Of a stretch of DNA of 41,418 bases, positions 1 to 10,707 are shown piece by piece. The number at the start of each line of letters is the position of its first letter. Position 1 is the first letter of the stretch. This DNA is from an uncultured Pelagibacteraceae bacterium (GTDB lineage Bacteria > Pseudomonadota > Alphaproteobacteria > Pelagibacterales > Pelagibacteraceae), in assembly GCA_902623915.1 (NCBI GenBank), contig CACNVM010000006.1, forward strand, positions 1 to 41,418, in the 5' to 3' direction. The notes below the pieces were generated by a model. That model did no database searches and was not told the origin of the DNA. It was given only the letters and a program-made list of their open reading frames with translations. The position numbers were made by a program, and so were the translations under genes.

Positions 1-307
1 ATAAAAAATATGTTGCCAAAGAAATAATACTATTAAATAAAGAGGCATGTAAAACGTAGGTTGTCCAATTAATCCCGAAAATATAGAAAAAAAATGCCTG
101 TAAATAATTAACTATAACTCCTGATACCATCCAAATATCAGTGAACGGGATGTCTCCTTTAAGAATTCTATAACCTAAGTCGAAATGATAAAAAGTATCT
201 AATGGAAATGCTCCTAAACTTGCATAGTATTGATTTACAATTATTGAAAAAATTAAAATAAATAGTATAAAAAAATTATTAATAGTTGTTAGATTTTTAA
301 CGCTCAT
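1..307 (-). CDS. Integral membrane protein, N-terminal part only (possible lipid-linked sugar transferase)
   Basis: The minus-strand frame is open from an ATG at 305-307 to the window edge, giving about 102 residues. A hydrophobic segment (residues about 10-25) is followed by a short soluble loop containing LGAFPLDTFYHFDLGYR and GDIPFTDIW, then further hydrophobic stretches. An acidic loop after the first membrane helix is typical of multi-membrane GT-C type glycosyltransferases that use polyprenyl-linked donors, so this is my best guess, held weakly. It lies 18 nt downstream of mdh on the same strand and is probably the tail of that operon. The C-terminal part is outside the window, so neither length nor active site can be judged. 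Confidence 0.6.
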   Translation of the reverse strand, partial: MSVKNLTTINNFFILFILIFSIIVNQYYASLGAFPLDTFYHFDLGYRILKGDIPFTDIWMVSGVIVNYLQAFFFYIFGINWTTYVLHASLFNSIISLATYFL

Positions 308-325
308 TTTAGAAAAAATTATAAA

Positions 326-1288
326 TTATTTTCCCAAGACTGGATCAATTTTTGCTGCAGCATTACATAACTCTTTTACAGCATTTATTGAAACATCAAA
401 ATTTGATTTTTCATTATTTTCAAGTTCAATCTCTAAAATCTTTTCTACTCCATTTTTTCCAATCATTACAGGTACACCTGCATATATATCTTTGTAACCA
501 TACTCGCCATTTAAATATGCTGCACAAGGTAATGTTTTTTTTTGATCTTTTATGTAAGCCTCTGCCATTTCCACACCTGAAGCGGCAGGAGCATAAAATG
601 CTGAACCTTTTTCCAACAATTTAACAATTTCTGCACCACCTTTTCTAGTTCGGTTTACAATTTCATCTAATTTACTTTTAGAAATTTTATTTTCTTTGAC
701 TAAATCAACTAAAATTTTATTTTTAATTTTTGTGTGCTTTGGCATAGGGACCATAGTATCACCATGACCACCAAGTACCATAGAATGGATATTTTTAATT
801 GGTTCGTTCAATTCTTTAGATAAAAAATATTTGAATCTTGATGAATCTAGTATTCCAGCCATTCCTACAATCATATTTGTTGGTAGTCCTGAATATTTTT
901 GTAAAGCCATCACAATAACGTCTAGTGGGTTTGTGATACAAATAACAAAAGCTTTGGGGGATGTGCTTTTAATTCCATCAGCAACTTGTTTGATTATTTT
1001 AAGATTTGTTCCAAGTAAATCATCACGTGACATCCCTGGCTTCCTCGGAACTCCTGCTGTTATAATGATTACATCAGAGTCTTTGGTATCATTATAATTA
1101 TTTGTTCCAACTATATTTACGTTAAAACCAGTAACGCCTGATGATTGAGCTATATCCAGAGCCTTCCCTTTAGCCAACCCTTCAGCAACATCAAAAAGAA
1201 CAATATTTCCAAGCTCTTTTATTGCAATTAAATGCGCTAAGGTTCCTCCGATTTGCCCAGCGCCTATAAGAGATATTTTTTTACTCAT
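326..1288 (-). CDS. mdh: Malate dehydrogenase (lactate-dehydrogenase-like type)
   Basis: NAD-dependent oxidation of malate to oxaloacetate, the last TCA step, in the cytoplasm. The 320 residues match the usual family length. Visible features are the Rossmann glycine loop GAGQIGG (9-15), Asp33 at the end of strand two (NAD preference), substrate arginines Arg82 and Arg88 in RKPGMSR, NPLD at 120-123, Arg151, and the Asp148/His175 catalytic pair (His in [10 protein letters not shown]). Arg82, not Gln, at the specificity position supports malate over lactate. It follows mmsA by one base and shares the run with sdhCDAB, so two consecutive respiratory/TCA enzymes are co-transcribed. The frequent alphaproteobacterial partners sucC/sucD are not next to it here. 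Confidence 0.96.
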   Translation of the reverse strand: MSKKISLIGAGQIGGTLAHLIAIKELGNIVLFDVAEGLAKGKALDIAQSSGVTGFNVNIVGTNNYNDTKDSDVIIITAGVPRKPGMSRDDLLGTNLKIIKQVADGIKSTSPKAFVICITNPLDVIVMALQKYSGLPTNMIVGMAGILDSSRFKYFLSKELNEPIKNIHSMVLGGHGDTMVPMPKHTKIKNKILVDLVKENKISKSKLDEIVNRTRKGGAEIVKLLEKGSAFYAPAASGVEMAEAYIKDQKKTLPCAAYLNGEYGYKDIYAGVPVMIGKNGVEKILEIELENNEKSNFDVSINAVKELCNAAAKIDPVLGK

Positions 1289-1289
1289 A

Positions 1290-2783
1290 TTATTTCATTG
1301 TTGGCATCACAAATTCTGGATCTGATTTAATTCCTGATGGCCATCTTGATGTAATTGTTTTTAATTTAGTATAAAATCTTACTCCTTCAGGTCCATGTAT
1401 ACTTTGATCTCCAAATAAAGACCTTTTCCACCCTCCAAAACTATGAAAAGCCATTGGAACAGGTATTGGTATATTAATTCCTACCATTCCAATTTTTACA
1501 TTACTTGCAAAAGATCTGCCTGTATCTCCATCTCTTGTAAATATACTTGTTCCATTTCCAAATTCATGGTCATTAACTAAAGATAATGCCTCTCCGTAAT
1601 CTTTAGCTCTTACAACAGAAAGTACTGGCCCAAATATTTCCTCTTTATAAATTCTCATATTTTTTTTAACATTGTCGAATAGACACCCCCCCATATAAAA
1701 ACCATTCTCATAACCCTGGAGTTTTAAATTCCTTCCATCAACAACTAGCTTTGCTCCCTCTTTTACACCAATATCAACATATCCCTTAACTTTTTCTAAG
1801 TGCTCTTTGGTAACCAGTGGTCCCATTTGAGATTTCTTATCTAGTCCAGGACCAATCTTAAGTGACTCGACTTTTTTTGATAAACTTTCTACTAATGGAT
1901 CGGCAATTTTTCCAACAGCCACCGCAACTGATTGAGCCATACATCTCTCCCCGGCTGATCCATAAGCTGCTCCCATCAAACCATTTACTGCTTGATCTAA
2001 ATCACAATCTGGCATGACCACACAATGATTTTTTGCACCACCTAAAGCTTGAACTCTTTTTTCATTTTTTGCACAGTTTTCATAAATATATTTAGCTATA
2101 GGTGTTGAGCCCACGAAACTAACTGCGGCTATATCTTTATTATTAATAATCGCATCTACTGCCTCTTTATCTCCATTTACAACATTAAAGACACCAGGAG
2201 GTAGACCAGCTTCTAAAAATAATTCTGCTAATTTCATTGAACAAGATGGATCTTTTTCTGATGGTTTCAGAACAAAAGTATTCCCGCAAGCTATTGAAAT
2301 GGGGAACATCCACATAGGAACCATTGCTGGAAAGTTAAAAGGTGTAATACCAGCACAAACTCCAAGAGGCTGTCTCATTGACCAACTATCTACATTTGTA
2401 CCAACATTCTCTGTAAATTCTCCCTTAAGTAATTGTGGTATACCACAAGCAAACTCGACAACCTCCAAACCTCTTGTCAAAGAACCTTTGGCATCCTCAT
2501 AGACTTTTCCATGTTCAGAAACAATAATCTTTGTAAGTTCATCATAATTTTTTTCAATCAATTCTTTAAATTTAAAAAGCACTCTGGCTCTAAAAAGTGG
2601 AGTTTTTTCTGACCAACTAGTAAAAGCTTTTTTTGCAGCTGCAACAGCTTTATTTAAATCACTCTCACTTGCAAGATTCACATTGGAACTTACCTCACCA
2701 GTAGCTGGGTTGAATACCTTTGCTGTCCTTTTTGAAGAACCTTTTACAGTTTTACCATCAATAAAATGCTCTATTGAATTCAT
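1290..2783 (-). CDS. mmsA: Methylmalonate-semialdehyde dehydrogenase (CoA-acylating)
   Basis: Aldehyde dehydrogenase family enzyme that converts methylmalonate semialdehyde to propionyl-CoA, or malonate semialdehyde to acetyl-CoA, with NAD and CoA (valine, beta-alanine and pyrimidine catabolism). It has 497 residues, the normal length. Seen: PFNFP near 148-152, the NAD-binding KPSE near 173-176, FVGSTPIA near 223-230, and the nucleophile Cys281 in [10 protein letters not shown]. The usual ALDH general-base Glu motif (ELGGK) reads ALGGAKNH at 247-254, as expected for CoA-dependent members, which lack that Glu. The gene sits between sdhB (26 nt upstream) and mdh, placing acyl-CoA production beside the TCA enzymes. 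Confidence 0.92.
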   Translation of the reverse strand: MNSIEHFIDGKTVKGSSKRTAKVFNPATGEVSSNVNLASESDLNKAVAAAKKAFTSWSEKTPLFRARVLFKFKELIEKNYDELTKIIVSEHGKVYEDAKGSLTRGLEVVEFACGIPQLLKGEFTENVGTNVDSWSMRQPLGVCAGITPFNFPAMVPMWMFPISIACGNTFVLKPSEKDPSCSMKLAELFLEAGLPPGVFNVVNGDKEAVDAIINNKDIAAVSFVGSTPIAKYIYENCAKNEKRVQALGGAKNHCVVMPDCDLDQAVNGLMGAAYGSAGERCMAQSVAVAVGKIADPLVESLSKKVESLKIGPGLDKKSQMGPLVTKEHLEKVKGYVDIGVKEGAKLVVDGRNLKLQGYENGFYMGGCLFDNVKKNMRIYKEEIFGPVLSVVRAKDYGEALSLVNDHEFGNGTSIFTRDGDTGRSFASNVKIGMVGINIPIPVPMAFHSFGGWKRSLFGDQSIHGPEGVRFYTKLKTITSRWPSGIKSDPEFVMPTMK

Positions 2784-2809
2784 TTTGTTATTAATGATTA
2801 ATTAAGGTT

Positions 2810-3586
2810 TTAGCTTGATGCAAGCATTTTTTTAATAGAACCAATTGCTTTTGCAGGATTTAAACCTTTTGGGCAAGAATTTGTGCAATTCATAATCGTA
2901 TGACATCTATATAGCTTGAGCTCATCTGCAACTTTTTTTAATCTCTCTTTTCTTTCCTCATCTCTACTATCTGTAATCCAACGATAAGCTTGTAATAAAA
3001 CTGCTGGTCCTAGGTATTTGTCTCCATTCCACCAATAGCTTGGGCAAGAAGTTGAGCAACATGCACAAAGTATACACTCATAATACCCATCTAGTTTTGC
3101 TCTATCTTCTTGTGACTGTTTAATTTCTGTAGGTGTTTTTTCTCCTACTTTAGCCTTAAGCCAAGGTTCAACAGACTCGTATTGTTTATATAGTGTTGTT
3201 AAATCACCAACTAAATCCTTGATAACTTTCAAATGAGGTAATGGATATATATTTAATTCACCTTTGATATCTGAGTGAGACTTAATACAAGACAAAGTGT
3301 TTACTCCATCTACATTCATTGCACATGAACCACACACACCGTGTGCGCAAGATCTTCTGAAAGTTAAAGAAGGATCGATTTCATTTTTAATTTTAAAGAG
3401 GATATCTAGTACTTTGGGTCCACACTCATTAAGATCTATTTCAAATGTATCAATTCTTGGATTTTCGTCACCAGATGGGCTCCATCTATAAACATTAACT
3501 TTTTTTAAATTATTCGATCCAGTTTTATCTTTGTGGTATTTGCCTTTCAAAATTTTAGAGTTTTGCGGAAGGCTAAATTGAACCAT
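2810..3586 (-). CDS. sdhB: Succinate dehydrogenase iron-sulfur subunit
   Basis: Electron-transfer subunit of complex II, on the cytoplasmic face of the inner membrane. 258 residues. The N-terminal ferredoxin-like domain carries the [2Fe-2S] cysteines Cys80, Cys85, Cys88 and Cys100 ([10 protein letters not shown]). The C-terminal domain carries [12 protein letters not shown] (Cys171, 174, 177, 181) and [14 protein letters not shown] (Cys228, 234, 238) for the [4Fe-4S] and [3Fe-4S] clusters. All expected ligands are present. The start codon overlaps the sdhA stop by one base (TAATG), so translation is probably coupled and stoichiometric. Confidence 0.98.
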   Translation of the reverse strand: MVQFSLPQNSKILKGKYHKDKTGSNNLKKVNVYRWSPSGDENPRIDTFEIDLNECGPKVLDILFKIKNEIDPSLTFRRSCAHGVCGSCAMNVDGVNTLSCIKSHSDIKGELNIYPLPHLKVIKDLVGDLTTLYKQYESVEPWLKAKVGEKTPTEIKQSQEDRAKLDGYYECILCACCSTSCPSYWWNGDKYLGPAVLLQAYRWITDSRDEERKERLKKVADELKLYRCHTIMNCTNSCPKGLNPAKAIGSIKKMLASS

Positions 3587-5361
3587 TAATATACTCTCTC
3601 CCTAGGTGGAAAATATTGAACATCATTGGTTAGGGTTTTTGCGTGAACAGGTCTGTAAGCTACTTTGACTTCATTTCCTTTTTGCCAGGCTAAAGTATGT
3701 GTCATATATTTCTTATCATCTCTGGTTTTGAAATCTTCTCTTGCATGAGCTCCTCTACTTTCTTTTCTATGATAAGCTGAGTCTATTGTCGTCATCGCCT
3801 GTCTAATAAGATTATCAAATTCTAAAGTTTCGACAAGATCAGTATTAAATAATAAAGACTTGTCTGAAACTGAAATATCAGACATTCCTTCAAAAGGTTT
3901 TCTGATTTGATCCATTCCTTCTTTTAGTGTTTTTTCAGTTCTAAAAACTGCACATTTCGATTGCATCGTTCTTTGCATAGATAATCTTAGTTCTGAAGTT
4001 TTTGTTCCACCCGAAGCGTTACGAAGTTTGTCAAATCTGTCTAGACATTTATCTGTTTCGCTCTGTGGTATTTCTTCGTGTGGTGTTCCAGGTTTAACAA
4101 GCTCAGCAGCTCTATTTGCTGCTGATTTTCCAAAAACTACTAAATCGATTAATGAGTTTGAGCCTAATCTATTTGCACCGTGAACTGAAACACAAGCTGC
4201 TTCTCCTATAGCCATTAAACCAGGAACTGTAGACTCTTTTCCATTTAATGTTAAAACTTCAGCTTTATAATTAGTTGGTATCCCACCCATGTTATAATGA
4301 ACAGTTGGAACTACTGGTATTGGATCTTTTCTCACGTCCACTTCACAAAATGTTTTTGCTGATTCTGCAATTCCAGGCAATCTTTCCTCTATTACTTTTG
4401 GATCAAGATGGTCTAAGTGTAAATTAACATAATCTTTATTTTTACCAACTCCTCTACCTTCATTAATTTCAACTGCAATCGATCTACTTACAACATCTCT
4501 TGAAGCTAAATCTTTAGCTTTGGGTGCGTATTTTTCCATAAATCTTTCACCCTTGGAGTTTAAAAGATAACCGCCTTCTCCTCTAACACCTTCTGATATA
4601 AGAGTTCCTACTCCGTAAATTCCTGTTGGATGAAATTGAACAAATTCCATATCCTGTAGTGGTAATCCTGCTCTGAGTGCCATACCATTTCCATCTCCAG
4701 TACATGTGTGAGCGGAAGTAGCTGTGTAATAAACTTTACCGTAACCGCCTGTAGCTAAAATAGTTATGTGTGATCTAAATCTATGTATTGTTCCGTCATT
4801 TAAATTCCATGCGATCAAACCTTTACACTGACCATCTTTCATTAAAAGATCTAAAGCAAAGTATTCTATAAAAAATTCTGTATTATGTTTTAAAGCTTGC
4901 CCATATAAAGTGTGAAGTATTGCATGACCAGTTCTATCTGCTGCTGCACAAGTTCTTTGTACAGACTCATTTCCATAATTTTTTGTCATTCCACCAAATG
5001 CTCTCTGGTAAATTTTTCCCTCTTTTGTTCTACTAAATGGTACACCGTATTTTTCTAATTCAATTACAGCTTTAGGAGCTTCTTTACATAGGTGCTCGAT
5101 TGCATCTTGATCACCTAACCAATCAGATCCTTTAACTGTATCGTACATATGCCATCTCCAATCATCTTCACCCATATTTCCTAAAGCTGCTGATATTCCA
5201 CCTTGTGCAGCTGACGTATGACTTCTTGTTGGAAAAACTTTTGATATACATGCAGTTTTAAGACCAGCTTCTGAGAGTCCCACAGCAGCTCTTAATCCTG
5301 AACCACCAGCTCCTAGGACTACAACATCGTATTCATGATCTATAATTTTGTATGCTTTCAT
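3586..5361 (-). CDS. sdhA: Succinate dehydrogenase flavoprotein subunit
   Basis: Catalytic subunit of complex II: oxidises succinate to fumarate and passes electrons to SdhB. 591 residues, the standard size. The FAD-binding Rossmann motif [10 protein letters not shown] lies at 17-26. His48 in [10 protein letters not shown] is the expected covalent FAD attachment residue. QFHPTGIYG, the capping-domain VHYNMGG and [13 protein letters not shown] near the FAD/substrate region are all intact. It is followed by sdhB with a one-base overlap and preceded by sdhD with a 3-nt gap, in the usual CDAB order. Nothing unusual was seen in this subunit. Confidence 0.98.
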   Translation of the reverse strand: MKAYKIIDHEYDVVVLGAGGSGLRAAVGLSEAGLKTACISKVFPTRSHTSAAQGGISAALGNMGEDDWRWHMYDTVKGSDWLGDQDAIEHLCKEAPKAVIELEKYGVPFSRTKEGKIYQRAFGGMTKNYGNESVQRTCAAADRTGHAILHTLYGQALKHNTEFFIEYFALDLLMKDGQCKGLIAWNLNDGTIHRFRSHITILATGGYGKVYYTATSAHTCTGDGNGMALRAGLPLQDMEFVQFHPTGIYGVGTLISEGVRGEGGYLLNSKGERFMEKYAPKAKDLASRDVVSRSIAVEINEGRGVGKNKDYVNLHLDHLDPKVIEERLPGIAESAKTFCEVDVRKDPIPVVPTVHYNMGGIPTNYKAEVLTLNGKESTVPGLMAIGEAACVSVHGANRLGSNSLIDLVVFGKSAANRAAELVKPGTPHEEIPQSETDKCLDRFDKLRNASGGTKTSELRLSMQRTMQSKCAVFRTEKTLKEGMDQIRKPFEGMSDISVSDKSLLFNTDLVETLEFDNLIRQAMTTIDSAYHRKESRGAHAREDFKTRDDKKYMTHTLAWQKGNEVKVAYRPVHAKTLTNDVQYFPPRERVY

Positions 5362-5364
5362 AAT

Positions 5365-5688
5365 TTATATTTTAAATAAAAAAATAGTTAATATTAATGT
5401 GACTATTATACTAAAAAAAACAAGTAATCTGTTTGCGGCATTTTTGAGTTTAAAATTGCTTATATAGTCTTCAAAAACCTCACTAATCGTTAATGTATAA
5501 AAAATTGATGCAAATATTAAGAATAAAGTAAAAATTATTTTAGTTGGAAAACTTTCTAAGAATAAAACAAATTGAGAATTGTTAGCATCTAATATTCCTA
5601 CTAAATTTAAAATAAACCAAACCATAAAAGGAATTAGTATTCCTGACGTAATTTTGATTGATAACCATTTTTTTGTTGCTCTAATCAT
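5365..5688 (-). CDS. sdhD: Succinate dehydrogenase membrane anchor SdhD, lacking the usual heme ligand
   Basis: Small membrane anchor of complex II, 107 residues with three hydrophobic segments (about 11-32, 50-68, 86-106). Position between sdhC and sdhA plus the conserved EDY motif (Asp74-Tyr75, matching the quinone-site Asp82-Tyr83 of E. coli SdhD) identify it. The residue 12 before that Tyr, His71 in E. coli and an axial ligand of heme b, is Phe63 here. The protein contains no histidine at all, and no cysteine (the substitute known in yeast). Heme b coordination is therefore probably altered or lost, if this alignment is right. Confidence 0.88.
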   Translation of the reverse strand: MIRATKKWLSIKITSGILIPFMVWFILNLVGILDANNSQFVLFLESFPTKIIFTLFLIFASIFYTLTISEVFEDYISNFKLKNAANRLLVFFSIIVTLILTIFLFKI

Positions 5689-6057
5689 TTAAAATAAATT
5701 TTTTCCTATTAAGTAAAACAAAATTGTTAAAACGAATGATCCAATTATAGTAAGTATTCCTGTAATTCGTGAAATCTTTAGATCAAAACCATATCCCATA
5801 TCCCATGCTAAATGCCTAATTTCATTTAAGATTTGAAAACTAAAGGACCAACATATGCTTACTATTAAAAACTTTCCTATTAAAGATTTTGAAAAAATTT
5901 GAATATCTGTACCTAAAAAAATTAATATTGCAGAAATGAAAATAATTAAAATAAAATTGATTATCCCAACTATTCTATGTGAGATAGATAAAAGAGATGA
6001 TATATGCCATTTATAAACCTGTAGATGAGGAGATAGTGGGTTATTTTTATTAGACAT
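5689..6057 (-). CDS. sdhC: Succinate dehydrogenase cytochrome b556 subunit SdhC
   Basis: Membrane anchor and quinone-site subunit of complex II. 122 residues with three membrane helices (about 28-48, 60-78, 98-118). The N-terminal signature SPHLQVYKWHISSLLS is followed by SISHRIVG. Ser24 and Arg28 correspond to the quinone-binding Ser27 and Arg31 of E. coli SdhC. His82 in IRHLAWDMGYG is the expected heme b ligand and is present, unlike its partner in SdhD. The start overlaps the end of asd by 8 nt, so the sdh genes are translationally tied to the upstream amino-acid genes. Confidence 0.95.
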   Translation of the reverse strand: MSNKNNPLSPHLQVYKWHISSLLSISHRIVGIINFILIIFISAILIFLGTDIQIFSKSLIGKFLIVSICWSFSFQILNEIRHLAWDMGYGFDLKISRITGILTIIGSFVLTILFYLIGKNLF

Positions 6058-7051
6058 TTATTTTAATTAATTGTTCTGCAATCTGTACTGTATTTAATGC
6101 CGCCCCTTTAAGTAAATTGTCAGAAACGACCCACATGTTAATTGCTTTGTTGTTTGAACTGTCCTTACGAATCCTGGAAATAAATGTTAAATAACTATTT
6201 TCGGCTTCTAAAGGAGTTATATAGCCTCCGTCTTTTCTTTCGTCTATAACTTTACAACCATTAGATTGATTTAAAATATTTTTAATACTCTTAATGTCAA
6301 ATGGTTTTTCAAATTCTACATTGATAGACTCTGAATGAGAAACCATCACGGGAACCCTAACACAAGTTGCAGATATTTGAATATTTGGGTCAAGAATTTT
6401 TTTTGTCTCATTAATCATTTTCCACTCTTCTTTTGTATAGCCTTCATCAACAAATTCATCGATATGAGGAATTAAATTAAATGCAATTTGCTTTGTAAAA
6501 TTTTTTGAAGAAATTTTTTTTCCTTCTAGAAAATCCTTTGATTGAGTTATTAATTCATCCATTGGGGCTTTTCCTGCACCAGATACTGATTGATAAGTGG
6601 AAACTATAACTCTTTTAATGTTAAAATGATCATGCAAAGGTTTTAAAGCAACAACCATTTGTATAGTAGAGCAGTTTGCATTAGCAATAATGTTCTTTTT
6701 TTTGTAATTCTGTAGTTGATCTAGATTAACTTCTGGTACTATTAATGGAACATCATTATCCATTCTAAAAAATTTAGAATTATCAATTACTATGGTTTTT
6801 TTGCTAGCTTTTGTAGCCCATTGCTCTGCTATTTTACTTCCGGCTGCAAAAAAAGTTATTTTAGCATTTGAAAAATCATATTTTTCAAGATCTTGAATCT
6901 CTATTTTTTTTCCTTTGAATTTAATTTTTTTTCCTGCACTTTTTGCAGACGCCACTAAGAATAAGTTGGATATTTCAATTTTAGATTTTTCTAAAATCTC
7001 AATAGTTTTTCTTCCGACATTGCCGGTGGCACCGATTATAGCTAAGTTCAT
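6050..7051 (-). CDS. asd: Aspartate-semialdehyde dehydrogenase
   Basis: NADPH-dependent reduction of aspartyl phosphate to aspartate semialdehyde, the branch-point step towards lysine/diaminopimelate, threonine and methionine. 333 residues. Seen: the glycine loop GATGNVGR at 7-14, nucleophile Cys127 in NANCSTIQ, and the substrate-binding/acid-base region CVRVPVMVSHSE with Arg232 and His239. It sits between leuB (11 nt) and sdhC (8-nt overlap); leuCDB-asd is a common alphaproteobacterial order. dapF, a later enzyme of the lysine branch, is encoded divergently at 13684. Confidence 0.95.
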   Translation of the reverse strand: MNLAIIGATGNVGRKTIEILEKSKIEISNLFLVASAKSAGKKIKFKGKKIEIQDLEKYDFSNAKITFFAAGSKIAEQWATKASKKTIVIDNSKFFRMDNDVPLIVPEVNLDQLQNYKKKNIIANANCSTIQMVVALKPLHDHFNIKRVIVSTYQSVSGAGKAPMDELITQSKDFLEGKKISSKNFTKQIAFNLIPHIDEFVDEGYTKEEWKMINETKKILDPNIQISATCVRVPVMVSHSESINVEFEKPFDIKSIKNILNQSNGCKVIDERKDGGYITPLEAENSYLTFISRIRKDSSNNKAINMWVVSDNLLKGAALNTVQIAEQLIKINV

Positions 7052-7062
7052 TAAAAAGTATT

Positions 7063-8166
7063 TTAATTTAAATTTGATATAATTGCATCACCCATCTCTG
7101 AGGTTGATACCTTTTTCTTACCTTTTGACATTATATCTGGAGTTCTTAAACCGTCTTCTAGTGTTTTTTCAACAGCCTTGTCTAACATTGTAGACTCTTT
7201 TTGCATTCCTAAAGAATATTTCAATGCCATTGAAAAACTTAATATTGTTGCAATTGGGTTTGATATATTTTTACCAGCAATATCTGGTGCTGAACCGTGG
7301 ACAGGTTCATACAAAGATCTTGTTCTTCCATTTTTATCTTTATCACCTAATGATGCAGATGGCAGCAAACCTAGTGAACCTGTTAACATTGCAGCTTCAT
7401 CTGATAACATGTCACCAAATAAATTATCAGCCAAAATAACATCAAACTGTTTTGGATTTCTCAATAATTGCATTGCACAGTTATCTGCTAACATGTGGTT
7501 AAGCTCGATTTTTTTGTAATCTTTATCCTTTAAAGACTGAACTTCCTCTCTCCAAAGAACACCTGCCTCCATAACATTTGATTTTTCACAAGATGTTACT
7601 TTATTATTTCTTTTAGCAGCTAGTTCAAATGCTACTTTCGCAATTCTTTTTATTTCCTTTGTTGTATAAACGTGTGTATTCACTCCTCTTCGTTCACCGT
7701 TTTCTATTGGTTTTACACCTCTTGGCTCACCAAAATATATGCCTCCTGTTAATTCTCTTACAATTAAAATATCGAGACCTGAAACTATTTCTGGTTTTAA
7801 CGTTGAAGAATCTACAAGTTGTTTAAAACAAATGGCTGGTCTTAAATTCGCAAATAACTTTAATTCTTTTCTTAATTTTAAAAGAGCTCTTTCGGGTTTT
7901 TTTGAAAACTCTAATTTATCATACTGTGGCCCACCACATGCTCCAACTATTACTGCATCACTCTCTAAAGCTTTATAAAATACTTCGTCAGTTATTGGTA
8001 CACCATGTTTATCTATTGCGGCTCCACCAATAAGATCTTGATCAATTTTAAAATCTAAGGATTTTTTTTTATTAAACCAATCAATAACTTTTCTGGTTTC
8101 CCCAACAACCTCTGGACCTATACCATCACCAGGTAAAAGAAATATTTTTTTTTGATTTGTTGCCAT
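7063..8166 (-). CDS. leuB: 3-isopropylmalate dehydrogenase
   Basis: Oxidative decarboxylation of 3-isopropylmalate to 2-oxoisocaproate in leucine synthesis, NAD- and Mg-dependent. 367 residues. Motifs: [11 protein letters not shown] near the N-terminus, [14 protein letters not shown] (substrate loop; the Glu-Leu of RELTGG is typical of isopropylmalate rather than isocitrate enzymes), [14 protein letters not shown] (metal-binding Asp residues), [11 protein letters not shown], and [14 protein letters not shown] (NAD adenine binding). Its ATG abuts leuD. leuA is not in the window. Confidence 0.96.
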   Translation of the reverse strand: MATNQKKIFLLPGDGIGPEVVGETRKVIDWFNKKKSLDFKIDQDLIGGAAIDKHGVPITDEVFYKALESDAVIVGACGGPQYDKLEFSKKPERALLKLRKELKLFANLRPAICFKQLVDSSTLKPEIVSGLDILIVRELTGGIYFGEPRGVKPIENGERRGVNTHVYTTKEIKRIAKVAFELAAKRNNKVTSCEKSNVMEAGVLWREEVQSLKDKDYKKIELNHMLADNCAMQLLRNPKQFDVILADNLFGDMLSDEAAMLTGSLGLLPSASLGDKDKNGRTRSLYEPVHGSAPDIAGKNISNPIATILSFSMALKYSLGMQKESTMLDKAVEKTLEDGLRTPDIMSKGKKKVSTSEMGDAIISNLN

Positions 8167-8763
8167 TTATAACCAAGGTTTATTTTGAGACATTTTATTC
8201 TCAAAACTTTCAATATCTTTAGTTTTTTTTAAGGACAAAGCTATATCGTCCAATCCTTCTAATAAACACTTCTTTTTGAATGAGTCTAATTCAAATTTAA
8301 AAGTTTTATTTCCATAAATAATTTCTTGTTCTTGAAGTTTAACTTCAATATTTTCTTTTCTCTCAGAATAGTCTTTAAGCTCGTTTATAATTTCATCTTT
8401 TGCAACAATTGGAAGTATTCCATTTTTAAAACAGTTATTGTAAAAGATATCAGCAAAACTTTCGCTAACTATAACTCTAATTCCAAAATCCAATAAAGCC
8501 CATGGTGCATGTTCTCTTGATGAACCACAACCAAAATTCTTGCCTGTTATTAAGATTTTTGAACTATTAAAAGGCTCCTGGTCTAAAATGAAACCTTTTA
8601 TTGGATTTCCTTTTTCATCAAACCTCATTTCATAAAATAAACTTTTACCTAAACCTGATCTTTTTATTGTTTTTAAGAATTGTTTAGGAATAATTTTATC
8701 AGTATCTATATTCATTAAAGGGATATATGCAGGTACACTTTTTATTTTTGTAAATTTTTCCAT
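8167..8763 (-). CDS. leuD: 3-isopropylmalate dehydratase small subunit
   Basis: Swivelling domain of isopropylmalate isomerase, partner of LeuC; carries the substrate-recognition loop. 198 residues, normal length. Seen: IDTDKIIPKQFL near the N-terminus, the typical GKNFGCGSSREHAPWAL motif at about residues 73-89, and SFADIFYNNCFKNGILP. It begins 1 nt after leuC and ends directly before leuB, so all three leucine genes are translated in series. Confidence 0.96.
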   Translation of the reverse strand: MEKFTKIKSVPAYIPLMNIDTDKIIPKQFLKTIKRSGLGKSLFYEMRFDEKGNPIKGFILDQEPFNSSKILITGKNFGCGSSREHAPWALLDFGIRVIVSESFADIFYNNCFKNGILPIVAKDEIINELKDYSERKENIEVKLQEQEIIYGNKTFKFELDSFKKKCLLEGLDDIALSLKKTKDIESFENKMSQNKPWL

Positions 8764-8764
8764 T

Positions 8765-10168
8765 TTAATTATTAAATTTTCTTACATCTGATAAATGACC
8801 TTCAATAGCTGCTACCGCTGCCATTGCTGGGCTTACTAAATGTGTTCTCCCCCCACGACCCTGTCTTCCTTCAAAATTTCTATTTGATGTTGATGCACAT
8901 CTTTCTCTTGGTTTTAATTGATCCTCATTCATACCAAGACACATTGAGCAGCCTGGTTCTCTCCACTCAAAACCAGAGTCTTTAAATACTTTATCCAAAC
9001 CCTCTTGCTCAGCCTGAATTTTTACAAGACCTGATCCAGGAACAACCATGGCGTTTACGTGTTCTGCTATTTTTTTATCCTTAAGAAGTTTGGCTGCTTC
9101 TCTTAAGTCCTGAATTCTTCCATTAGTACAACTTCCAATGAAGACTTTGTCTATTTTAATATCTGTCATTTTAGTATTTGGTTTTAAACCCATATAATCT
9201 AATGATCTTTCCATAGCTTCACGTCTGTCATTATCTTTTTCTTTTTTTGGATCTGGAACTGATCCATTAACTGGAACAACATCTTGTGGGGATGTTCCCC
9301 AAGTAACTTGTGGAACGACATCTTCCCCATTTAAAACTATTTCTTTATCAAATTTACAATCCTTGTCAGATTTTAAATTGCTCCAATAATCTAAAGCTTT
9401 TTTCCAATTATCTTTTTTTGGAGATAAAGGTCTGTTCTCTAAATATTTAAAGGTTTTCTCGTCAGGTTGAATTAATCCTGCTCTAGCTCCACCTTCAATA
9501 GTCATATTGCAAACAGTCATTCTCTCTTCCATAGTAAAGTTTTTAATAACATCTCCAGAATACTCAATTACAAATCCAGTTCCTCCAGCTGTTCCGATAG
9601 TTCCTATAATTTTTAAGATTACATCTTTAGCCGTTACCCCTAATGGTATTTTTCCATCTACTTTAAGTAAAAAGTTTTTAGATTTTTTTTGTAATAAAGT
9701 TTGAGTAGCTAAAACATGTTCCACCTCAGATGTTCCAATCCCGAAAGCTAGTGCACCAAAAGCCCCATGGGTAGCAGTGTGACTGTCTCCACAAACAATA
9801 ATTGTTCCTGGTTGAGTAAAACCTTGTTCAGGTCCAATAATATGGACAATACCTTGTCTCTTATCATTCATGTCAAATAAAGGAACTCCAAATTCTTTAC
9901 AATTTTTTCTAAGTGTATCAACTTGAATTTTCGACTGTTGATCGTGAATTCCTTTTGTTCTATCAGTTGTGGGCACATTATGATCAGCTACTGCTAAAGT
10001 AAAATTAGGTTTTCTCACTTTTCTTTTATTTAACCTAAGACCTTCAAAGGCTTGTGGGCTAGTTACTTCATGTACTAAGTGTCTATCCACATATAATAGT
10101 GAGGTACCGTCATCTTGTTGAAAGACAAGATGGTCATCCCAAATTTTATCGTATAAAGTTTTTGGCAT
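8765..10168 (-). CDS. leuC: 3-isopropylmalate dehydratase large subunit
   Basis: Aconitase-family enzyme: isomerises 2- to 3-isopropylmalate with LeuD. 467 residues. The [4Fe-4S] ligands are Cys347 (GSCTNGR) and Cys407/Cys410 (EPGCSMCLG). Other family motifs are [18 protein letters not shown] (28-45), [14 protein letters not shown] (126-139) and IEGGARAG (224-231). It starts 5 nt after rplS. This attaches leucine synthesis to the ribosome/tRNA-modification genes upstream, and no promoter-sized gap separates them. Confidence 0.97.
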   Translation of the reverse strand: MPKTLYDKIWDDHLVFQQDDGTSLLYVDRHLVHEVTSPQAFEGLRLNKRKVRKPNFTLAVADHNVPTTDRTKGIHDQQSKIQVDTLRKNCKEFGVPLFDMNDKRQGIVHIIGPEQGFTQPGTIIVCGDSHTATHGAFGALAFGIGTSEVEHVLATQTLLQKKSKNFLLKVDGKIPLGVTAKDVILKIIGTIGTAGGTGFVIEYSGDVIKNFTMEERMTVCNMTIEGGARAGLIQPDEKTFKYLENRPLSPKKDNWKKALDYWSNLKSDKDCKFDKEIVLNGEDVVPQVTWGTSPQDVVPVNGSVPDPKKEKDNDRREAMERSLDYMGLKPNTKMTDIKIDKVFIGSCTNGRIQDLREAAKLLKDKKIAEHVNAMVVPGSGLVKIQAEQEGLDKVFKDSGFEWREPGCSMCLGMNEDQLKPRERCASTSNRNFEGRQGRGGRTHLVSPAMAAVAAIEGHLSDVRKFNN

Positions 10169-10173
10169 TAGAG

Positions 10174-10707
10174 TTATTTTTTTAAATTTTCTGGTTTTTT
10201 ATTTTCTTTTTTATCTGTCTCTTTTTTAGACTGTTTAGGTATATCTTTTTTCGGCTCAGCTGCACTTGTTTTTGAACTATCAGAAGATGTATTTTCATTA
10301 GTTTTTATTTCAACTTGACTTTTAACTTCGACTTCAATTCCAATATTTTTTTTCATTTTTTCTGCAATTCTTGCAGATTTACCTTTTCTATCTCTCAAAT
10401 AATAAAGTTTTGCTCTTTTAACTTTCCCAGATCTGATAACTTTTATTGAGCTAATTACAGGACTGTATAAAGCAAAGGTTCTTTCTACACCTTCACCAAA
10501 GGAAATCTTCCTAACTTTAAATGACGAGTTTATATCCCTATTTTTTTTTGCAATACAAACACCTTCAAAATTTTGAACCCTTTCTCTTTTACCCTCTACA
10601 ATTCTCACACCAACACGAATTGTGTCTCCAGGAAAAAACTCAGGAATTTTTTTTCCAGCAATCAGTTTTTGTAAATTTGCTTTATTTATATCTTCAATAT
10701 TTTTCAT
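10174..10707 (-). CDS. rplS: Ribosomal protein bL19 with a long lysine-rich tail
   Basis: Structural protein of the 50S subunit at the subunit interface. The first 115 or so residues are the bL19 domain ([40 protein letters not shown]-like and [10 protein letters not shown] regions). The protein is 177 residues, against about 115-130 in most bacteria. The extra C-terminus (about 128-177) is a low-complexity Lys/Glu/Ser/Asn/Thr tail, probably disordered. The start overlaps the trmD stop by 4 nt (ATGA). A similar tail is present on bS16 in the same run. Confidence 0.95.
   Translation of the reverse strand: MKNIEDINKANLQKLIAGKKIPEFFPGDTIRVGVRIVEGKRERVQNFEGVCIAKKNRDINSSFKVRKISFGEGVERTFALYSPVISSIKVIRSGKVKRAKLYYLRDRKGKSARIAEKMKKNIGIEVEVKSQVEIKTNENTSSDSSKTSAAEPKKDIPKQSKKETDKKENKKPENLKK

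Noticed and set aside
1681-1690. Run of seven C in mmsA as a possible frameshift
   Set aside because: The reading frame passes through it with the expected family sequence ([10 protein letters not shown]), so the length is right.
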